Assembly: GCA_045641625.1 (NCBI GenBank)
Contig: JAZUHH010000095.1
Location: 1-64,000, forward strand
DNA: 64,000 bases
From: UBA1723 sp045641625
GTDB lineage: Bacteria > Bacteroidota > Bacteroidia > Bacteroidales > Paludibacteraceae
Direction of reading: 5' to 3'
Position 1 is the first letter of the stretch. Each line of letters begins with the position of its first letter. Below are positions 25,380 to 34,427 of this stretch, one piece after another. The translations under genes were made by a program, and so were the position numbers. The notes under the pieces are model-generated. The model was not told the DNA's origin. It saw only the letters and a list, made by a program, of their open reading frames with translations, and did no database searches.

Positions 25380-26618
25380 CTATTTTTTCTTGTGAACAAA
25401 ATCTACAAAATCATCTACCTCTTTCTTTGTCTTGAGTTTTACCGTAAACATCTGCTGTCCCATAGCACCGGAAAGTATTTCAGGCATTCTGTCGCACATA
25501 ACGAGCTGTTCCTTGTAACGCTCCTTGACCTCCTCTATGCTGTACACATAGTCATATATGTCTCGTCTGGAAGCAAAAGCACAGTAATACTCATCGTTCC
25601 AAGGCAAAGACAAAGCGTTGCCTGCATTATGCTTGTTAGACACTGCATGACGAGATTTGTCATAAGTTACCATATCCGCCCAAATACGGTAAACATCGAC
25701 ACTGTGTGCAAAGTTAATCATATCTGGCGTATAACCTCCGGCTGGACGCATATTTACTTCCAAAGCAACGAAATCACCTTTATTTCCTAACCCCTTTCGG
25801 TCACAGTCCAAACGGAAGAACTCAAGATGAACAAATCTGCTCTTAACACCGAATGACTCCACAGTCTTTCTACCAAGCACACTCAAAGATTCAGGAATTG
25901 CTGGAGACACGAAATAAGACAAATCAAGCTTCTTGTTCACAATATCCATAATCGAAGGTGGCCATACTGTCATAGATTCGAACAAAGGATTTGACTTGGA
26001 GTCTATAATGGCATCATACGAGCATATATCTCCAGTAATGAACTCCTCAATCACATAGTTGGAAACATTGCTTCCCTCCTTCTTGTAGAACGCTTTCAAC
26101 TCATCGTCATTATGAATTTTGTGTGTACCACCTGCACCAACACCCACGTCTGGCTTGGCAATAATCGGGTAACCCACTTCAACAGCGAATGCAAGTGCCT
26201 TGCGCTCCCCTTTCGAAGCCTTGAGCTGTCTAGCTGTAGGAATACCACCCTTAGCGTAGAATTTCTTCATCTCCGACTTTTCCTTTATGGCAGCAATGCC
26301 ATCCAATTTGATTCCACTATTTACATTAAAGTCGGACCTCAAGCGTGCATCCTGCTCAAGCCAATATTCGTTGTTGGACTCAATCCAGTCTATTTTTCCA
26401 TATTTGAAAGCAAAGAAAGCAACCGCACGATACACATCATCATAGTTCTCAAGATTGTCAACTTTATAGTATTCTGTAAGGGAATCTCTAAGTTGATAAT
26501 CCAGAGAATCATACGAAGCGTCTGCGATTCCAAGCACATTCACTCCGTTCTGCTTCAACCTGTTGCAGAACTCCCAATAGGTATGAGGGAAATGAGGAGA
26601 TATGAAAATGAAATTCAT
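25380..26618 (-). CDS. ATP-grasp ligase-like protein
   Basis: A 412-residue ATP-grasp enzyme expected to couple ATP hydrolysis to ligation of a carboxylate with an amine or other nucleophile. The N-terminal pre-ATP-grasp part has a PHFPHTYWEF segment. The ATP-binding region has IAKPDVGVGAGG (K155) and YVIEEF. The metal-binding end is HLEFF (E266) and EVNMRPAGG (E287, N289, R291). Carboxylate-amine ligases and carbamoyl-phosphate-synthase-like proteins share these features. It is embedded between two paralogous esterase genes (37 nt after one, 8 nt before the other). The substrate is not predictable. Confidence 0.82.
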   Translation of the reverse strand: MNFIFISPHFPHTYWEFCNRLKQNGVNVLGIADASYDSLDYQLRDSLTEYYKVDNLENYDDVYRAVAFFAFKYGKIDWIESNNEYWLEQDARLRSDFNVNSGIKLDGIAAIKEKSEMKKFYAKGGIPTARQLKASKGERKALAFAVEVGYPIIAKPDVGVGAGGTHKIHNDDELKAFYKKEGSNVSNYVIEEFITGDICSYDAIIDSKSNPLFESMTVWPPSIMDIVNKKLDLSYFVSPAIPESLSVLGRKTVESFGVKSRFVHLEFFRLDCDRKGLGNKGDFVALEVNMRPAGGYTPDMINFAHSVDVYRIWADMVTYDKSRHAVSNKHNAGNALSLPWNDEYYCAFASRRDIYDYVYSIEEVKERYKEQLVMCDRMPEILSGAMGQQMFTVKLKTKKEVDDFVDFVHKKK

Positions 26619-26655
26619 CTCTATACTATTAATTATTGTTATTTATACTTTTTGA

Positions 26656-27444
26656 CTAAGCCACCTCGACACGTTCTCCGTTTACAATCTTGTCGAAGAA
26701 ATAAACAGCCTGTTTGCGCCACCAATAGAAGTCATGATTTACGTCTTTGCCCCAAAAGTCGAACACACCGCCAACTCCTGCATTTGACAAAACCTGCTCA
26801 AGCCTACGATTAGATTCACTAGTAATCTCCTCGTATTCACCCTGACCGCAACAACAGAATATCTGCTTTCTTCTATACTGGTTAAGAAGTATCGAAGGGT
26901 CGTGCTGTCCTGCTAGAAAATCAAGAGGAGAGTTGAAGTATATCAACTTGTCATCATACTTTGGAAAGAAATAGTCGGCATGGAACAGCCCGCTCAAAGA
27001 TAGTATTGTGCTGAACAGATCAGGGCGACGAAAGAACACGTTTCCCGCATGGTATCCGCCCATAGAACAGCCAGTTACGATAAGTTCCTCGCCTCCGCTC
27101 ACCTCAGGGATCAGTTCATCAACAATATAGTTAAACCATCTCTCGTGCAAGTCAATACGTTCATGGTACCTGCTTTTCTCCTCATCAGACACATAGTCAA
27201 TGTTCTCTCCGTTCAACCCGTTGCTCCAAGTCTCTTTGTCGATGCTGTCACAGCAGATAAGATGAATTTTGCCAGACTCAATCATCGGAGCAAGGACAGA
27301 GACCATACCGTTATCCTCCCACTCATAGAATCTTTGATCCTGAGATGGGAACACTAGCACACCCTTTCCCTCAGAGCCATACACCTTATACTCCATGTAT
27401 CGCTCCAAATTATTGCTCCAATGTTTATAGTACTGTATATTCAT
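26656..27444 (-). CDS. Esterase-family alpha/beta-hydrolase
   Basis: A 262-residue hydrolase and first gene of the minus-strand esterase/ATP-grasp operon. It has VFPSQDQRFYEWE, LICCDSIDKETW, GCSMGG with nucleophile S127, and KDVNHDFYWWRKQ with the likely catalytic histidine. Compared with its paralogue at 24640-25371 it carries an insertion of about 20 residues near 77-95 (NGENIDYVSDEEKSRYHERI region). There is no export signal. The promoter at 27471-27502 lies directly upstream. Confidence 0.82.
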   Translation of the reverse strand: MNIQYYKHWSNNLERYMEYKVYGSEGKGVLVFPSQDQRFYEWEDNGMVSVLAPMIESGKIHLICCDSIDKETWSNGLNGENIDYVSDEEKSRYHERIDLHERWFNYIVDELIPEVSGGEELIVTGCSMGGYHAGNVFFRRPDLFSTILSLSGLFHADYFFPKYDDKLIYFNSPLDFLAGQHDPSILLNQYRRKQIFCCCGQGEYEEITSESNRRLEQVLSNAGVGGVFDFWGKDVNHDFYWWRKQAVYFFDKIVNGERVEVA

Positions 27445-27470
27445 ATATCTGCTTTGTTTTATTTCTGATG

Positions 27471-27502
27471 CAAAGTTACTTCAGCAGTATATTCACAACA
27501 AA
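27471..27502 (-). promoter_or_regulatory. Promoter of the esterase/ATP-grasp operon
   Basis: On the minus strand, TTTG (27499-27502), a 20-nt spacer, then TAACTTTG (27471-27478). Leader of about 20 nt. Confidence 0.7.
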
Positions 27503-27603
27503 CAAAAACTGAATTACAAATAATAATTCTACAATATCACAATACAATAGAATTATATTCTAACAAAACAGAATTAATCAGGCATTTGCAGAATTAAGGA
27601 TTT

Positions 27604-27637
27604 ACAAAAAAAGAGCGGGAGGTAACCTCTCGCTCTT
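27604..27637 (-). terminator. Terminator of the PfkB kinase gene
   Basis: On the minus strand, a stem of AAGAGCG with CGCTCTT extended by AGG/CCT around a TTA loop, followed by a run of seven T. Confidence 0.85.
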
Positions 27638-27664
27638 ATGCTGAATAATGGTTTGTCTGTTTAC

Positions 27665-28651
27665 CTACACTTTTTTGAACTCTGACCTTATGGAGTCCCA
27701 TATATCGGCACTCATTCTTGTGCCGACGTGCTCGATAATGTTGGCTCCGACAATGGCTCCGTATTTGGCGGCAACCTCTATGTTATAGTCAGAAGTCATA
27801 AGTCCGTACAAATAGCCGGAAGCGAACAAGTCTCCTGCGCCGGTAGTGTCTATGCAGTTTCGGTTAGGCAAAGACGACACAAAGATTGGCTTTCCGCCGT
27901 GAGTCATTGTCCACACGCCTGCACTGCCACCTTTGGCAATCGCAATCTCAGTATCCTGGGCAAGAAGTTTCACACCTTCCTCAAGGTCTCGAGTCTTGGT
28001 GTAGGCCGCAGTCTCCTCCTCGTTGGCGAAACAGATATCGACAAAGTTCTTTACCAGATAATGCATGAAGTCGAAGTTAGACTCTACAACATTATAGCTG
28101 GCAAGGTCAAGGGAAACCTTTGCGCCATGAGCCTTGGCTGTAATCATGACCTGCTCGATCATGTCATGGTTCTGGACAAGGTAACCTCCGATGTGGCAGA
28201 TGTCGATGTTCTGGAATGCGTCATGGCCTACATCCTCTGCCAAAAGTTCCCCCGTAGCTCCAAGGCAAGTGCACATGGTACGCTCTCCGTCCGGAGAAAT
28301 CAAGGAAATGCATCGTCCCGTAGGAAGGTCAGAGCGAAGCATGAATGTTTCGACACCATCTTTTCTCAAATCGTTTTCAAAATAGTCACCGACCTCATCG
28401 CGACCGATTTTTCCGAGGAACGAAGTCTCGACACCTCCGATATTAGCGATACCGTTTATAGTGTTGGCGGCAGAGCCTCCGGAAACGAACTGGCACTCCA
28501 GGTGCTTGATGTCGTTGGAAATCCTTATCGCCATTTCCTTGTCTATAAGCTGCATTCCTCCCTTCGGAAGACTATATTTTGAAAGAATCTCTTCATTTGG
28601 CAAGCGGCAGAGCATGTCCACCAACGAATTGCCGACACCCAATATTCTCAT
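27665..28651 (-). CDS. PfkB-family kinase (adenosine kinase-like)
   Basis: A 328-residue ribokinase-superfamily enzyme that phosphorylates a sugar or nucleoside. It starts GVGNSLVDML, has the substrate-side GGSAANTINGIANIGG signature near residue 58, and the C-terminal PfkB motif DTTGAGDLFASG with the catalytic Asp. The overall pattern (GKIGRDEVGDYF, LPTGRCISLISPDGERTM) matches bacterial proteins annotated as adenosine kinase or PfkB carbohydrate kinase. It is monocistronic, with a promoter divergent from the tRNA-Asn promoter. Confidence 0.85.
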   Translation of the reverse strand: MRILGVGNSLVDMLCRLPNEEILSKYSLPKGGMQLIDKEMAIRISNDIKHLECQFVSGGSAANTINGIANIGGVETSFLGKIGRDEVGDYFENDLRKDGVETFMLRSDLPTGRCISLISPDGERTMCTCLGATGELLAEDVGHDAFQNIDICHIGGYLVQNHDMIEQVMITAKAHGAKVSLDLASYNVVESNFDFMHYLVKNFVDICFANEEETAAYTKTRDLEEGVKLLAQDTEIAIAKGGSAGVWTMTHGGKPIFVSSLPNRNCIDTTGAGDLFASGYLYGLMTSDYNIEVAAKYGAIVGANIIEHVGTRMSADIWDSIRSEFKKV

Positions 28652-28679
28652 AATTTTATTATTTTTAGCATTTTTTTAG

Positions 28680-28687
28680 CAAATATA
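28680..28687 (-). promoter_or_regulatory. -7 element of the PfkB kinase promoter
   Basis: TATATTTG on the minus strand, about 28 nt upstream of the ATG at 28651. It lies back to back with the tRNA-Asn promoter. Confidence 0.5.
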
Positions 28688-28710
28688 TTTTTTATTTTCC
28701 AAAAAACTTG

Positions 28711-28718
28711 TACTTTTG
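28711..28718 (+). promoter_or_regulatory. -7 element of the tRNA-Asn promoter
   Basis: TACTTTTG matches TAnnTTTG, 43 nt upstream of the first tRNA-Asn 5' end. The -33 box is not clear. Confidence 0.55.
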
Positions 28719-28760
28719 CATCGCAATTCGACAAAAACGAGTTGCAAAACATAAAAACCT

Positions 28761-28834
28761 GCTTCTTTAGCTCAGTTGGTTAGAGCACATGACTGTTAAT
28801 CATGGGGTCCTAAGTTCAAGCCTTAGAAGAAGCG
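28761..28834 (+). tRNA. tRNA-Asn (anticodon GTT), copy 1
   Basis: A full cloverleaf: acceptor GCTTCTT/AAGAAGC, discriminator G, D-arm GCTCAGTTGGTTAGAGC, anticodon stem CATGA/TCATG around CTGTTAA (anticodon GTT), T-arm CTAAG-TTCAAGC-CTTAG. CCA is not encoded. Confidence 0.95.
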
Positions 28835-28871
28835 CAACATCGGGGAACACGATGCAAAACAAGTTTCCAAT

Positions 28872-28945
28872 GCTTCTTTAGCTCAGTTGGTTAGAGCACA
28901 TGACTGTTAATCATGGGGTCCTAAGTTCAAGCCTTAGAAGAAGCG
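28872..28945 (+). tRNA. tRNA-Asn (anticodon GTT), copy 2
   Basis: Identical to copy 1 over all 74 bases and separated from it by 37 bases. It is presumably processed from one transcript ending at the terminator that follows. Confidence 0.95.
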
Positions 28946-28946
28946 C

Positions 28947-28981
28947 AAGGGTAAGTCGAAAAGGCTTGCCCTTTTCTTTTT
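28947..28981 (+). terminator. Terminator of the tRNA-Asn pair
   Basis: AAGGGTAAG pairs with CTTGCCCTT (9 bp including one G-U), followed by a T-rich tail. Confidence 0.8.
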
Positions 28982-29179
28982 CCGGAAGAATCTGCCTGCA
29001 ATTTAATCATTTTATCAGTTCATACGACAAAAAAGACAACATTTTTTACCCAAACCGACAAAAAGTCGCAATTTTTACGCAAAAAGTCATACTAAAACCA
29101 CTCTAAAAGCTTTGGCATACGTTTTGATTGTAGGATTAAGTGAAATAAAAAACTATAGAATCTTAAAAATTAATAAGTC

Positions 29180-31765
29180 ATGAATTTTCAGAACTACACA
29201 ATCAAATCGCAGGAAGTTGTGCAGGAAGCATTAAAGATTGCTCAAAAATACAACAATCCAAATGTGGAACCCGTACACATTTTCCGTGCACTAAATGAGG
29301 TTGGCGAATCTATAACCAACTTTATTTTCAGCAAGTGCAGTGCAAACACACAGCTTATAAACCAGGAAACCGAAAGACTTACCGGCAAACTGCCCAGAGT
29401 GACGGGTGGAGACATTCATCTGAGCAACTACGCAATAAACGCGCTTCTAAAGGCAGAAGACTTCAGCAAGCAGGCCGGAGATGAATTCGTTTCCGTGGAA
29501 TACATCTTTCTCGGCTTGTTCGAGAATGGCGACGAGGTGGCTGACATGCTGAAGCGTGCAGGCTTGACAAAGAACATCATCGTCTCTGCCATAAACGAAC
29601 TTAGAGGCGGCGACAAAGTGAAAAGCCAGAATGCCGAAGACAACTACAAGTCTTTGTCAAAGTATGCCATAAACTTGAACGAAAGGGCAAGAAGCGGCAA
29701 GCTCGATCCGGTAATCGGCCGTGACGAGGAAATTCGCCGTGTGCTTCAGATTCTTTCCCGAAGAACCAAGAACAACCCGATTCTGATCGGTGAGCCTGGT
29801 ACAGGAAAGACTGCAATCGCAGAAGGCCTTGCACACAGAATCGTAAGGGGCGACGTGCCAGAGAACTTGAAGACAAAGCAGATATATTCCCTTGACATGG
29901 GTGCCTTGATTGCCGGTGCAAAATACAAGGGAGAGTTCGAAGAGAGACTAAAGTCCGTAGTGAGCGAGGTCTCAAAGTCTGACGGAGAAATAATCCTTTT
30001 CATTGACGAGATACACACCCTAGTCGGTGCAGGAAAGAGTGACGGAGCAATGGATGCCGCAAACATCTTGAAGCCGGCTCTTGCACGAGGCGAATTGCGC
30101 TCTATCGGTGCTACCACTCTTGACGAATACCAGAAATACTTCGAGAAGGACAAGGCTCTGGAGCGAAGATTCCAAAAGGTAATGATCGACGAACCGGACA
30201 AGGAAAGCGCAATATCAATACTTCGTGGACTAAAGGAAAGATACGAGACTCACCACAAGGTGAGAATCAAGGATGACGCAATAATCAGCGCTGTCGAACT
30301 TTCCAGCAGATACATTACAGACAGATTCCTTCCAGACAAGGCCATCGACCTGATTGACGAAGCTGCCGCACGTCTAAGGCTACAAATGGACTCAGTTCCA
30401 GAGGCACTTGACACGCTAGACCGAGAAATCAAACAGCTGGAAATCGAAAGAGAGGCGATAAAAAGAGAAAATGACACAGTCAAGCTTTCCAGACTGAACT
30501 CTGAAATTGCAGAGAAAAAAGACGAATACTCTGCAATGAAGGCAAAGTGGAACAGCGAAAAAGACCTTGTCAATCAAGTGCAGGCTGAAAAAGCCAAGAT
30601 AGAAGAATACAAGTTCAAGGCCGAACAAGCTGAAAGAGACGGTTTCTACGCTGAAGTTGCAGAGATCAGATATGGCAAGATCATGGATTGCCAGAAAAAG
30701 ATTGACGAAATACAGCAACAGCTTGAGAACAGCAACCTGGGACGAATGATCAAGGAAGAGGTTGACGAGGAGGACATCGCCTTCATCGTAAGCCGATGGA
30801 CAGGAATCCCTGTAAACAAGATGCGCCAGAGCGAAAGACAAAAGTTGCTTCACCTGGAAGAGGAACTTCACAAGAGAGTTGTCGGCCAGGAGGATGCAAT
30901 AGCCGCAATAGCAGATGCCGTCCGCAGATCTCGTGCCGGACTTTCCGATCCGAAGAGACCTATCGGCTCGTTCATATTCCTTGGAACTACAGGAGTAGGT
31001 AAGACCGAATTGAGCAAGGCACTGGCAGAATTCCTGTTCGACGACGAGACAATGATGACTCGTATAGACATGAGCGAATACCAGGAGAAGCATTCTGTCT
31101 CTCGACTTGTTGGAGCGCCTCCGGGATACGTTGGATATGATGAGGGTGGACAGCTGACCGAAGCTATAAGAAGAAAGCCTTACAGCGTAGTGCTGTTCGA
31201 CGAGATAGAGAAGGCTCATCCAGACGTGTTCAACATACTTCTGCAAGTGCTGGATGACGGAAGGCTGACTGACAACAAGGGCCGTGTAGTCGATTTCAAG
31301 AACACAATCATCATCATGACCTCTAACATGGGTTCGGCAGAGATTCGCGAAAAGTTCGACAAGATGACTGACAACAACAGGGAGGAAGTTACAGAGTCAG
31401 CTAAGGCTGTTGTAATGGAAATGTTGAAACGCACAATTCGCCCTGAATTCCTGAACCGTATCGACGAGATCATCATGTTCTCTCCTCTGATGAGAAGCGA
31501 AATATCCAAGATTGTCAAGATGCACATCGGAAGCATCTGCAAGCTGCTCAAGGAGCAGGATGTGGAGTTGAACGTCACCGACAAGGCCTTCGAGTTCATC
31601 ACAGACGAGGGCTACGATCCGGAGTTCGGAGCCAGACCTGTCAAGAGAGTTCTGCAGAGACACTTGCTTAACGAACTTTCAAAGCAAATCCTTTCCGCAT
31701 CAATTGACAGAAGCAAGCCTATCATCGTAGATTCAGATGGCAACGAATTGACTTTCAGAAACTAA
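29180..31765 (+). CDS. clpB: ATP-dependent disaggregase ClpB
   Basis: A Hsp100 protein disaggregase that works with DnaK to rescue aggregated proteins. At 861 residues it has the Clp N-domain repeats (1-145), first AAA+ module with Walker A GEPGTGKT (204-211) and Walker B FIDEIHTLVG, the long coiled-coil middle domain (about 400-530) that separates ClpB from ClpA/ClpX, and a second AAA+ module with Walker A GTTGVGKT (602-609) and YQEKHSVSRLVGAPPGYVGY. It is monocistronic with a strong terminator. No heat-shock operator such as CIRCE was seen in the 234-base upstream gap. Confidence 0.96.
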   Translation: MNFQNYTIKSQEVVQEALKIAQKYNNPNVEPVHIFRALNEVGESITNFIFSKCSANTQLINQETERLTGKLPRVTGGDIHLSNYAINALLKAEDFSKQAGDEFVSVEYIFLGLFENGDEVADMLKRAGLTKNIIVSAINELRGGDKVKSQNAEDNYKSLSKYAINLNERARSGKLDPVIGRDEEIRRVLQILSRRTKNNPILIGEPGTGKTAIAEGLAHRIVRGDVPENLKTKQIYSLDMGALIAGAKYKGEFEERLKSVVSEVSKSDGEIILFIDEIHTLVGAGKSDGAMDAANILKPALARGELRSIGATTLDEYQKYFEKDKALERRFQKVMIDEPDKESAISILRGLKERYETHHKVRIKDDAIISAVELSSRYITDRFLPDKAIDLIDEAAARLRLQMDSVPEALDTLDREIKQLEIEREAIKRENDTVKLSRLNSEIAEKKDEYSAMKAKWNSEKDLVNQVQAEKAKIEEYKFKAEQAERDGFYAEVAEIRYGKIMDCQKKIDEIQQQLENSNLGRMIKEEVDEEDIAFIVSRWTGIPVNKMRQSERQKLLHLEEELHKRVVGQEDAIAAIADAVRRSRAGLSDPKRPIGSFIFLGTTGVGKTELSKALAEFLFDDETMMTRIDMSEYQEKHSVSRLVGAPPGYVGYDEGGQLTEAIRRKPYSVVLFDEIEKAHPDVFNILLQVLDDGRLTDNKGRVVDFKNTIIIMTSNMGSAEIREKFDKMTDNNREEVTESAKAVVMEMLKRTIRPEFLNRIDEIIMFSPLMRSEISKIVKMHIGSICKLLKEQDVELNVTDKAFEFITDEGYDPEFGARPVKRVLQRHLLNELSKQILSASIDRSKPIIVDSDGNELTFRN

Positions 31766-31792
31766 GACTTTTCCGAAGAACAAGTTAATAAC

Positions 31793-31833
31793 AAAAAATG
31801 AGGAAGATTCATTGAGAATCTTCCTCATTTTTT
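31793..31833 (+). terminator. Terminator of clpB
   Basis: A long near-perfect stem (31793-31810 with 31815-31833, including ATGAGGAAGATTC/GAATCTTCCTCAT) with a short loop and a T-run. Confidence 0.92.
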
Positions 31834-31844
31834 TACAATTTAAT

Positions 31845-31876
31845 TTTGAGAATTAAAAATAAAAAACTTAATTTTG
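31845..31876 (+). promoter_or_regulatory. Promoter of the efflux operon
   Basis: TTTG (31845-31848), a 20-nt spacer, then TAATTTTG (31869-31876). A leader of about 125 nt precedes the TolC-like gene. Confidence 0.7.
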
Positions 31877-32008
31877 CGCCGCATTTTCAGAGATGAAAAG
31901 CATTTACAATCGGTTGCAAACAGGTGGGCGCACGGCCAATAGTTTGGTGTTGCTGAAATCGTAAAATGAGAAGACCGCATTCAGTGACATATAAAACCAA
32001 ACAACAAT

Positions 32009-33391
32009 ATGAACCAGAAAAACGTACGTGCTCTGGCAACCGCTATCGCATGTCTTACGGTTTCTTTCTTTATCGTTCATGCCCAAACTCGGGTTATGAG
32101 CCTTAGTGACATGTACCGTATAGCAGACGAAAACAGTCAAAGCCAGAAAGTTTATGCAACGGCATTGGAATGTGCCACAGAAGGAGTCAAAGCAGCCAAG
32201 CTTGCTCTACTTCCTGACATTAACCTTAGTTTAAGTGGCAGCTACATCGGCAATGCCACACTCATGGATCGCCGTTTCTCGACAAGAGGTTCAACGGACA
32301 TCATCTATGCAATTGCTCCTTACGTAGGCCATGCATACTTGGGCAAACAGGACACACCGCATTGGGGCAATAATTTTGCATTCGAAGCATCCCAGGTACT
32401 GTATGCCGGCGGAGCAATCTCTGCAGGAATCCGTATGGCTGAATTTGGTCAGCAGATTGCAATGCTCGACAAACAAAAGAACCAGCAGGAGTTACGTTTC
32501 CTACTTACAGGACATTATCTGAACCTTTACAAACTGCAGAACCTTCAGCTTGTACTGCAGAAAAACATAGAACTTACCTGCCACGTAATGGGCCAAATGC
32601 AGTCCCGACACGAACAAGGCATGGTACTAAAGAGCGACATTACCCGCTTTGAACTTCTAGTCCAAAACTTAAAACTGGAGTTCTCCAAATTGAAGGATGC
32701 CACACAAATCATCAACCATCAGCTTGTGACTACACTTCATCTGCCGGAGGGCACTCAAATTCTTCCAGACACAACCCTGCTGATACAGTGTGAAATGTTA
32801 AACAACAGCACTGACTCTACACAATGGCAGACACAGGCCTCGGCCAACAACATTGGCATAAAGCAGGCGGAACTTGGTGTTCTGATGGCACAGCAACGGC
32901 TTAAGGCAGCACAATCGGCCAGTATGCCTCACGTTGCTCTGGTAGCAGAAGACCAACTCGGAGGACCTTACGTCAATGACCTTATTCCTTCCAATGTCAA
33001 CACAAATGCATGGTTTGTAGGTCTGGGAATACATTATTCTGTCTCTTCTCTTTACAAGAACAATAGCGAAATCCGCAAAGCGCGCCTGAATGTGCAGAAG
33101 TCCACAGAAGAAATGGCTCTGGCTCAAGAAGGAATCGTCAATGGAGTACAGGCGTGCTACGTTGACTATCAAACGGCATTCAACGAAGTACACACACAAC
33201 AGAAAAACGTCGAACTTGCCACAGAGAACTACGATGTAATTTCTCGACGCTACGAAAACGATCTGGCTTTGCTTACGGACATGCTTGACGCATCGAACAC
33301 GCGTTTAGCTGCTGACATGGCTCTCGTCAATTCTCAAATCAATCTTATCTATTCATATTACAAACTCAAATACTTCACCCATTCATTATGA
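32009..33391 (+). CDS. TolC-family outer membrane efflux protein
   Basis: A 460-residue outer membrane channel subunit. A signal peptide ends near FIVHA, and the mature chain has the TolC pattern of long helical repeats (LALLPDINLSLSGSYIGN; QVLYAGGAISAGIRMAE; a second copy ending in LALLTDMLDASNTRLAADMALV). It is the first gene of a three-gene operon followed by an HlyD/EmrA-like adaptor and an inner membrane transporter. The last codons overlap the adaptor start by four bases. Together they should form an EmrAB-TolC-like export machine for small molecules. Confidence 0.88.
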   Translation: MNQKNVRALATAIACLTVSFFIVHAQTRVMSLSDMYRIADENSQSQKVYATALECATEGVKAAKLALLPDINLSLSGSYIGNATLMDRRFSTRGSTDIIYAIAPYVGHAYLGKQDTPHWGNNFAFEASQVLYAGGAISAGIRMAEFGQQIAMLDKQKNQQELRFLLTGHYLNLYKLQNLQLVLQKNIELTCHVMGQMQSRHEQGMVLKSDITRFELLVQNLKLEFSKLKDATQIINHQLVTTLHLPEGTQILPDTTLLIQCEMLNNSTDSTQWQTQASANNIGIKQAELGVLMAQQRLKAAQSASMPHVALVAEDQLGGPYVNDLIPSNVNTNAWFVGLGIHYSVSSLYKNNSEIRKARLNVQKSTEEMALAQEGIVNGVQACYVDYQTAFNEVHTQQKNVELATENYDVISRRYENDLALLTDMLDASNTRLAADMALVNSQINLIYSYYKLKYFTHSL

Positions 33392-34422
33392 AACTTGTCA
33401 ATAAAAAATCCAGACTCATATACGACCTTGTTGTTGTAATTCTGCTCATTGCCGGAATCTGCTTTGTTTGTAGCCGATTTATCCACACAGGTGGAGAATG
33501 GACGGACAATGCTACAGTACGTCAGCACATCACTCCTGTAAGCTGCCGTGTACCTGGCTTTATCAAGGAAATTCGATTCGAGGAATACCAACGTGTGCAT
33601 AAAGGAGACACTCTGGTCATCATAGAGGACAGCGAGTTCTGTCTGGCTGTTGCTCAAGCCGAGGCAGGTCTGGCAAATGCCTTGGCTGGAAAAAAGGCCG
33701 CAAGTGCTGGCATTGCCACTACCAACAACGCTGTAAAAATCAACGATGCCTCAATCACAGAAGTGCGCGTAAATATGGAAAATGCTGAGCGTGAGCTAAC
33801 TCGCTTCGAAAGACTGCTCAAGGAGGATGCTGTTACTCGCCAGCAATATGATGGTGTGAAGACTGCTTATGAAAGTGCAAAGGCCCGCTATGATCAGGTA
33901 ACGGGAGCAAAGGCGTCCACCGAACTAACTGTCAGTGAACTTGGCTATCGACTCAACCAGAGCGAGGCTGGCATACGTCTCGCCAAGGCACAATTGCAGA
34001 TGGCACAACTAAGCCTCTCTTACACAGTCATCATCGCTACTGCGGATGGCATAGTAGGCACAAAGGAAATCCATGAAGGACAATTGGTCAACCCTGGACA
34101 AACCATGGTAGAGATTGTCGATGACAGCGAAAAGTGGGTCATAGCAAACTATCGCGAGACTCAACTCCAGCACATATCTATAGGCTCAGAAGTAAAGATG
34201 GAAGCTGATGCAGTACCAGGAATAGTATTCAAAGGTCGTGTCGAGCGAATAGCAGATGCCACAGGTTCAGCCTTTTCAATGATTGCCAACGACAATGCTA
34301 CGGGCAACTTTGTCAAGGTAGAACAGCGTGTACCTGTACGTATCGTCTTCTGCGACAATGATGCTGAATTGTTGGCGAAACTGCGTGCCGGATATAATCT
34401 TGAAGTAACGGTCAAAGAGTAA
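33388..34422 (+). CDS. HlyD/EmrA-type membrane fusion protein
   Basis: A 344-residue periplasmic adaptor that bridges the inner membrane pump and the TolC-like channel. One N-terminal membrane helix (residues 11-31) is followed by a lipoyl/barrel-sandwich half (VPGFIKEIRFEEYQRVHKGD), a coiled-coil hairpin of about 100 residues, the second lipoyl half (TADGIVGTKEIHEGQLVNPGQ), and a beta-barrel part. The start overlaps the stop of the TolC gene (ATGA), and the transporter gene follows after 5 nt, so translation is tightly coupled. Confidence 0.9.
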   Translation: MKLVNKKSRLIYDLVVVILLIAGICFVCSRFIHTGGEWTDNATVRQHITPVSCRVPGFIKEIRFEEYQRVHKGDTLVIIEDSEFCLAVAQAEAGLANALAGKKAASAGIATTNNAVKINDASITEVRVNMENAERELTRFERLLKEDAVTRQQYDGVKTAYESAKARYDQVTGAKASTELTVSELGYRLNQSEAGIRLAKAQLQMAQLSLSYTVIIATADGIVGTKEIHEGQLVNPGQTMVEIVDDSEKWVIANYRETQLQHISIGSEVKMEADAVPGIVFKGRVERIADATGSAFSMIANDNATGNFVKVEQRVPVRIVFCDNDAELLAKLRAGYNLEVTVKE

Positions 34423-34427
34423 CGATT

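Noticed and set aside
28761..28945. Near-identical direct repeats considered as transposon ends
   Set aside because: They are complete tRNA-Asn genes with cloverleaf structure.
28946..29179. A heat-shock operator (CIRCE-like) upstream of clpB
   Set aside because: No TTAGCACTC-N9-GAGTGCTAA type dyad and no clear TAnnTTTG element were found in the gap.
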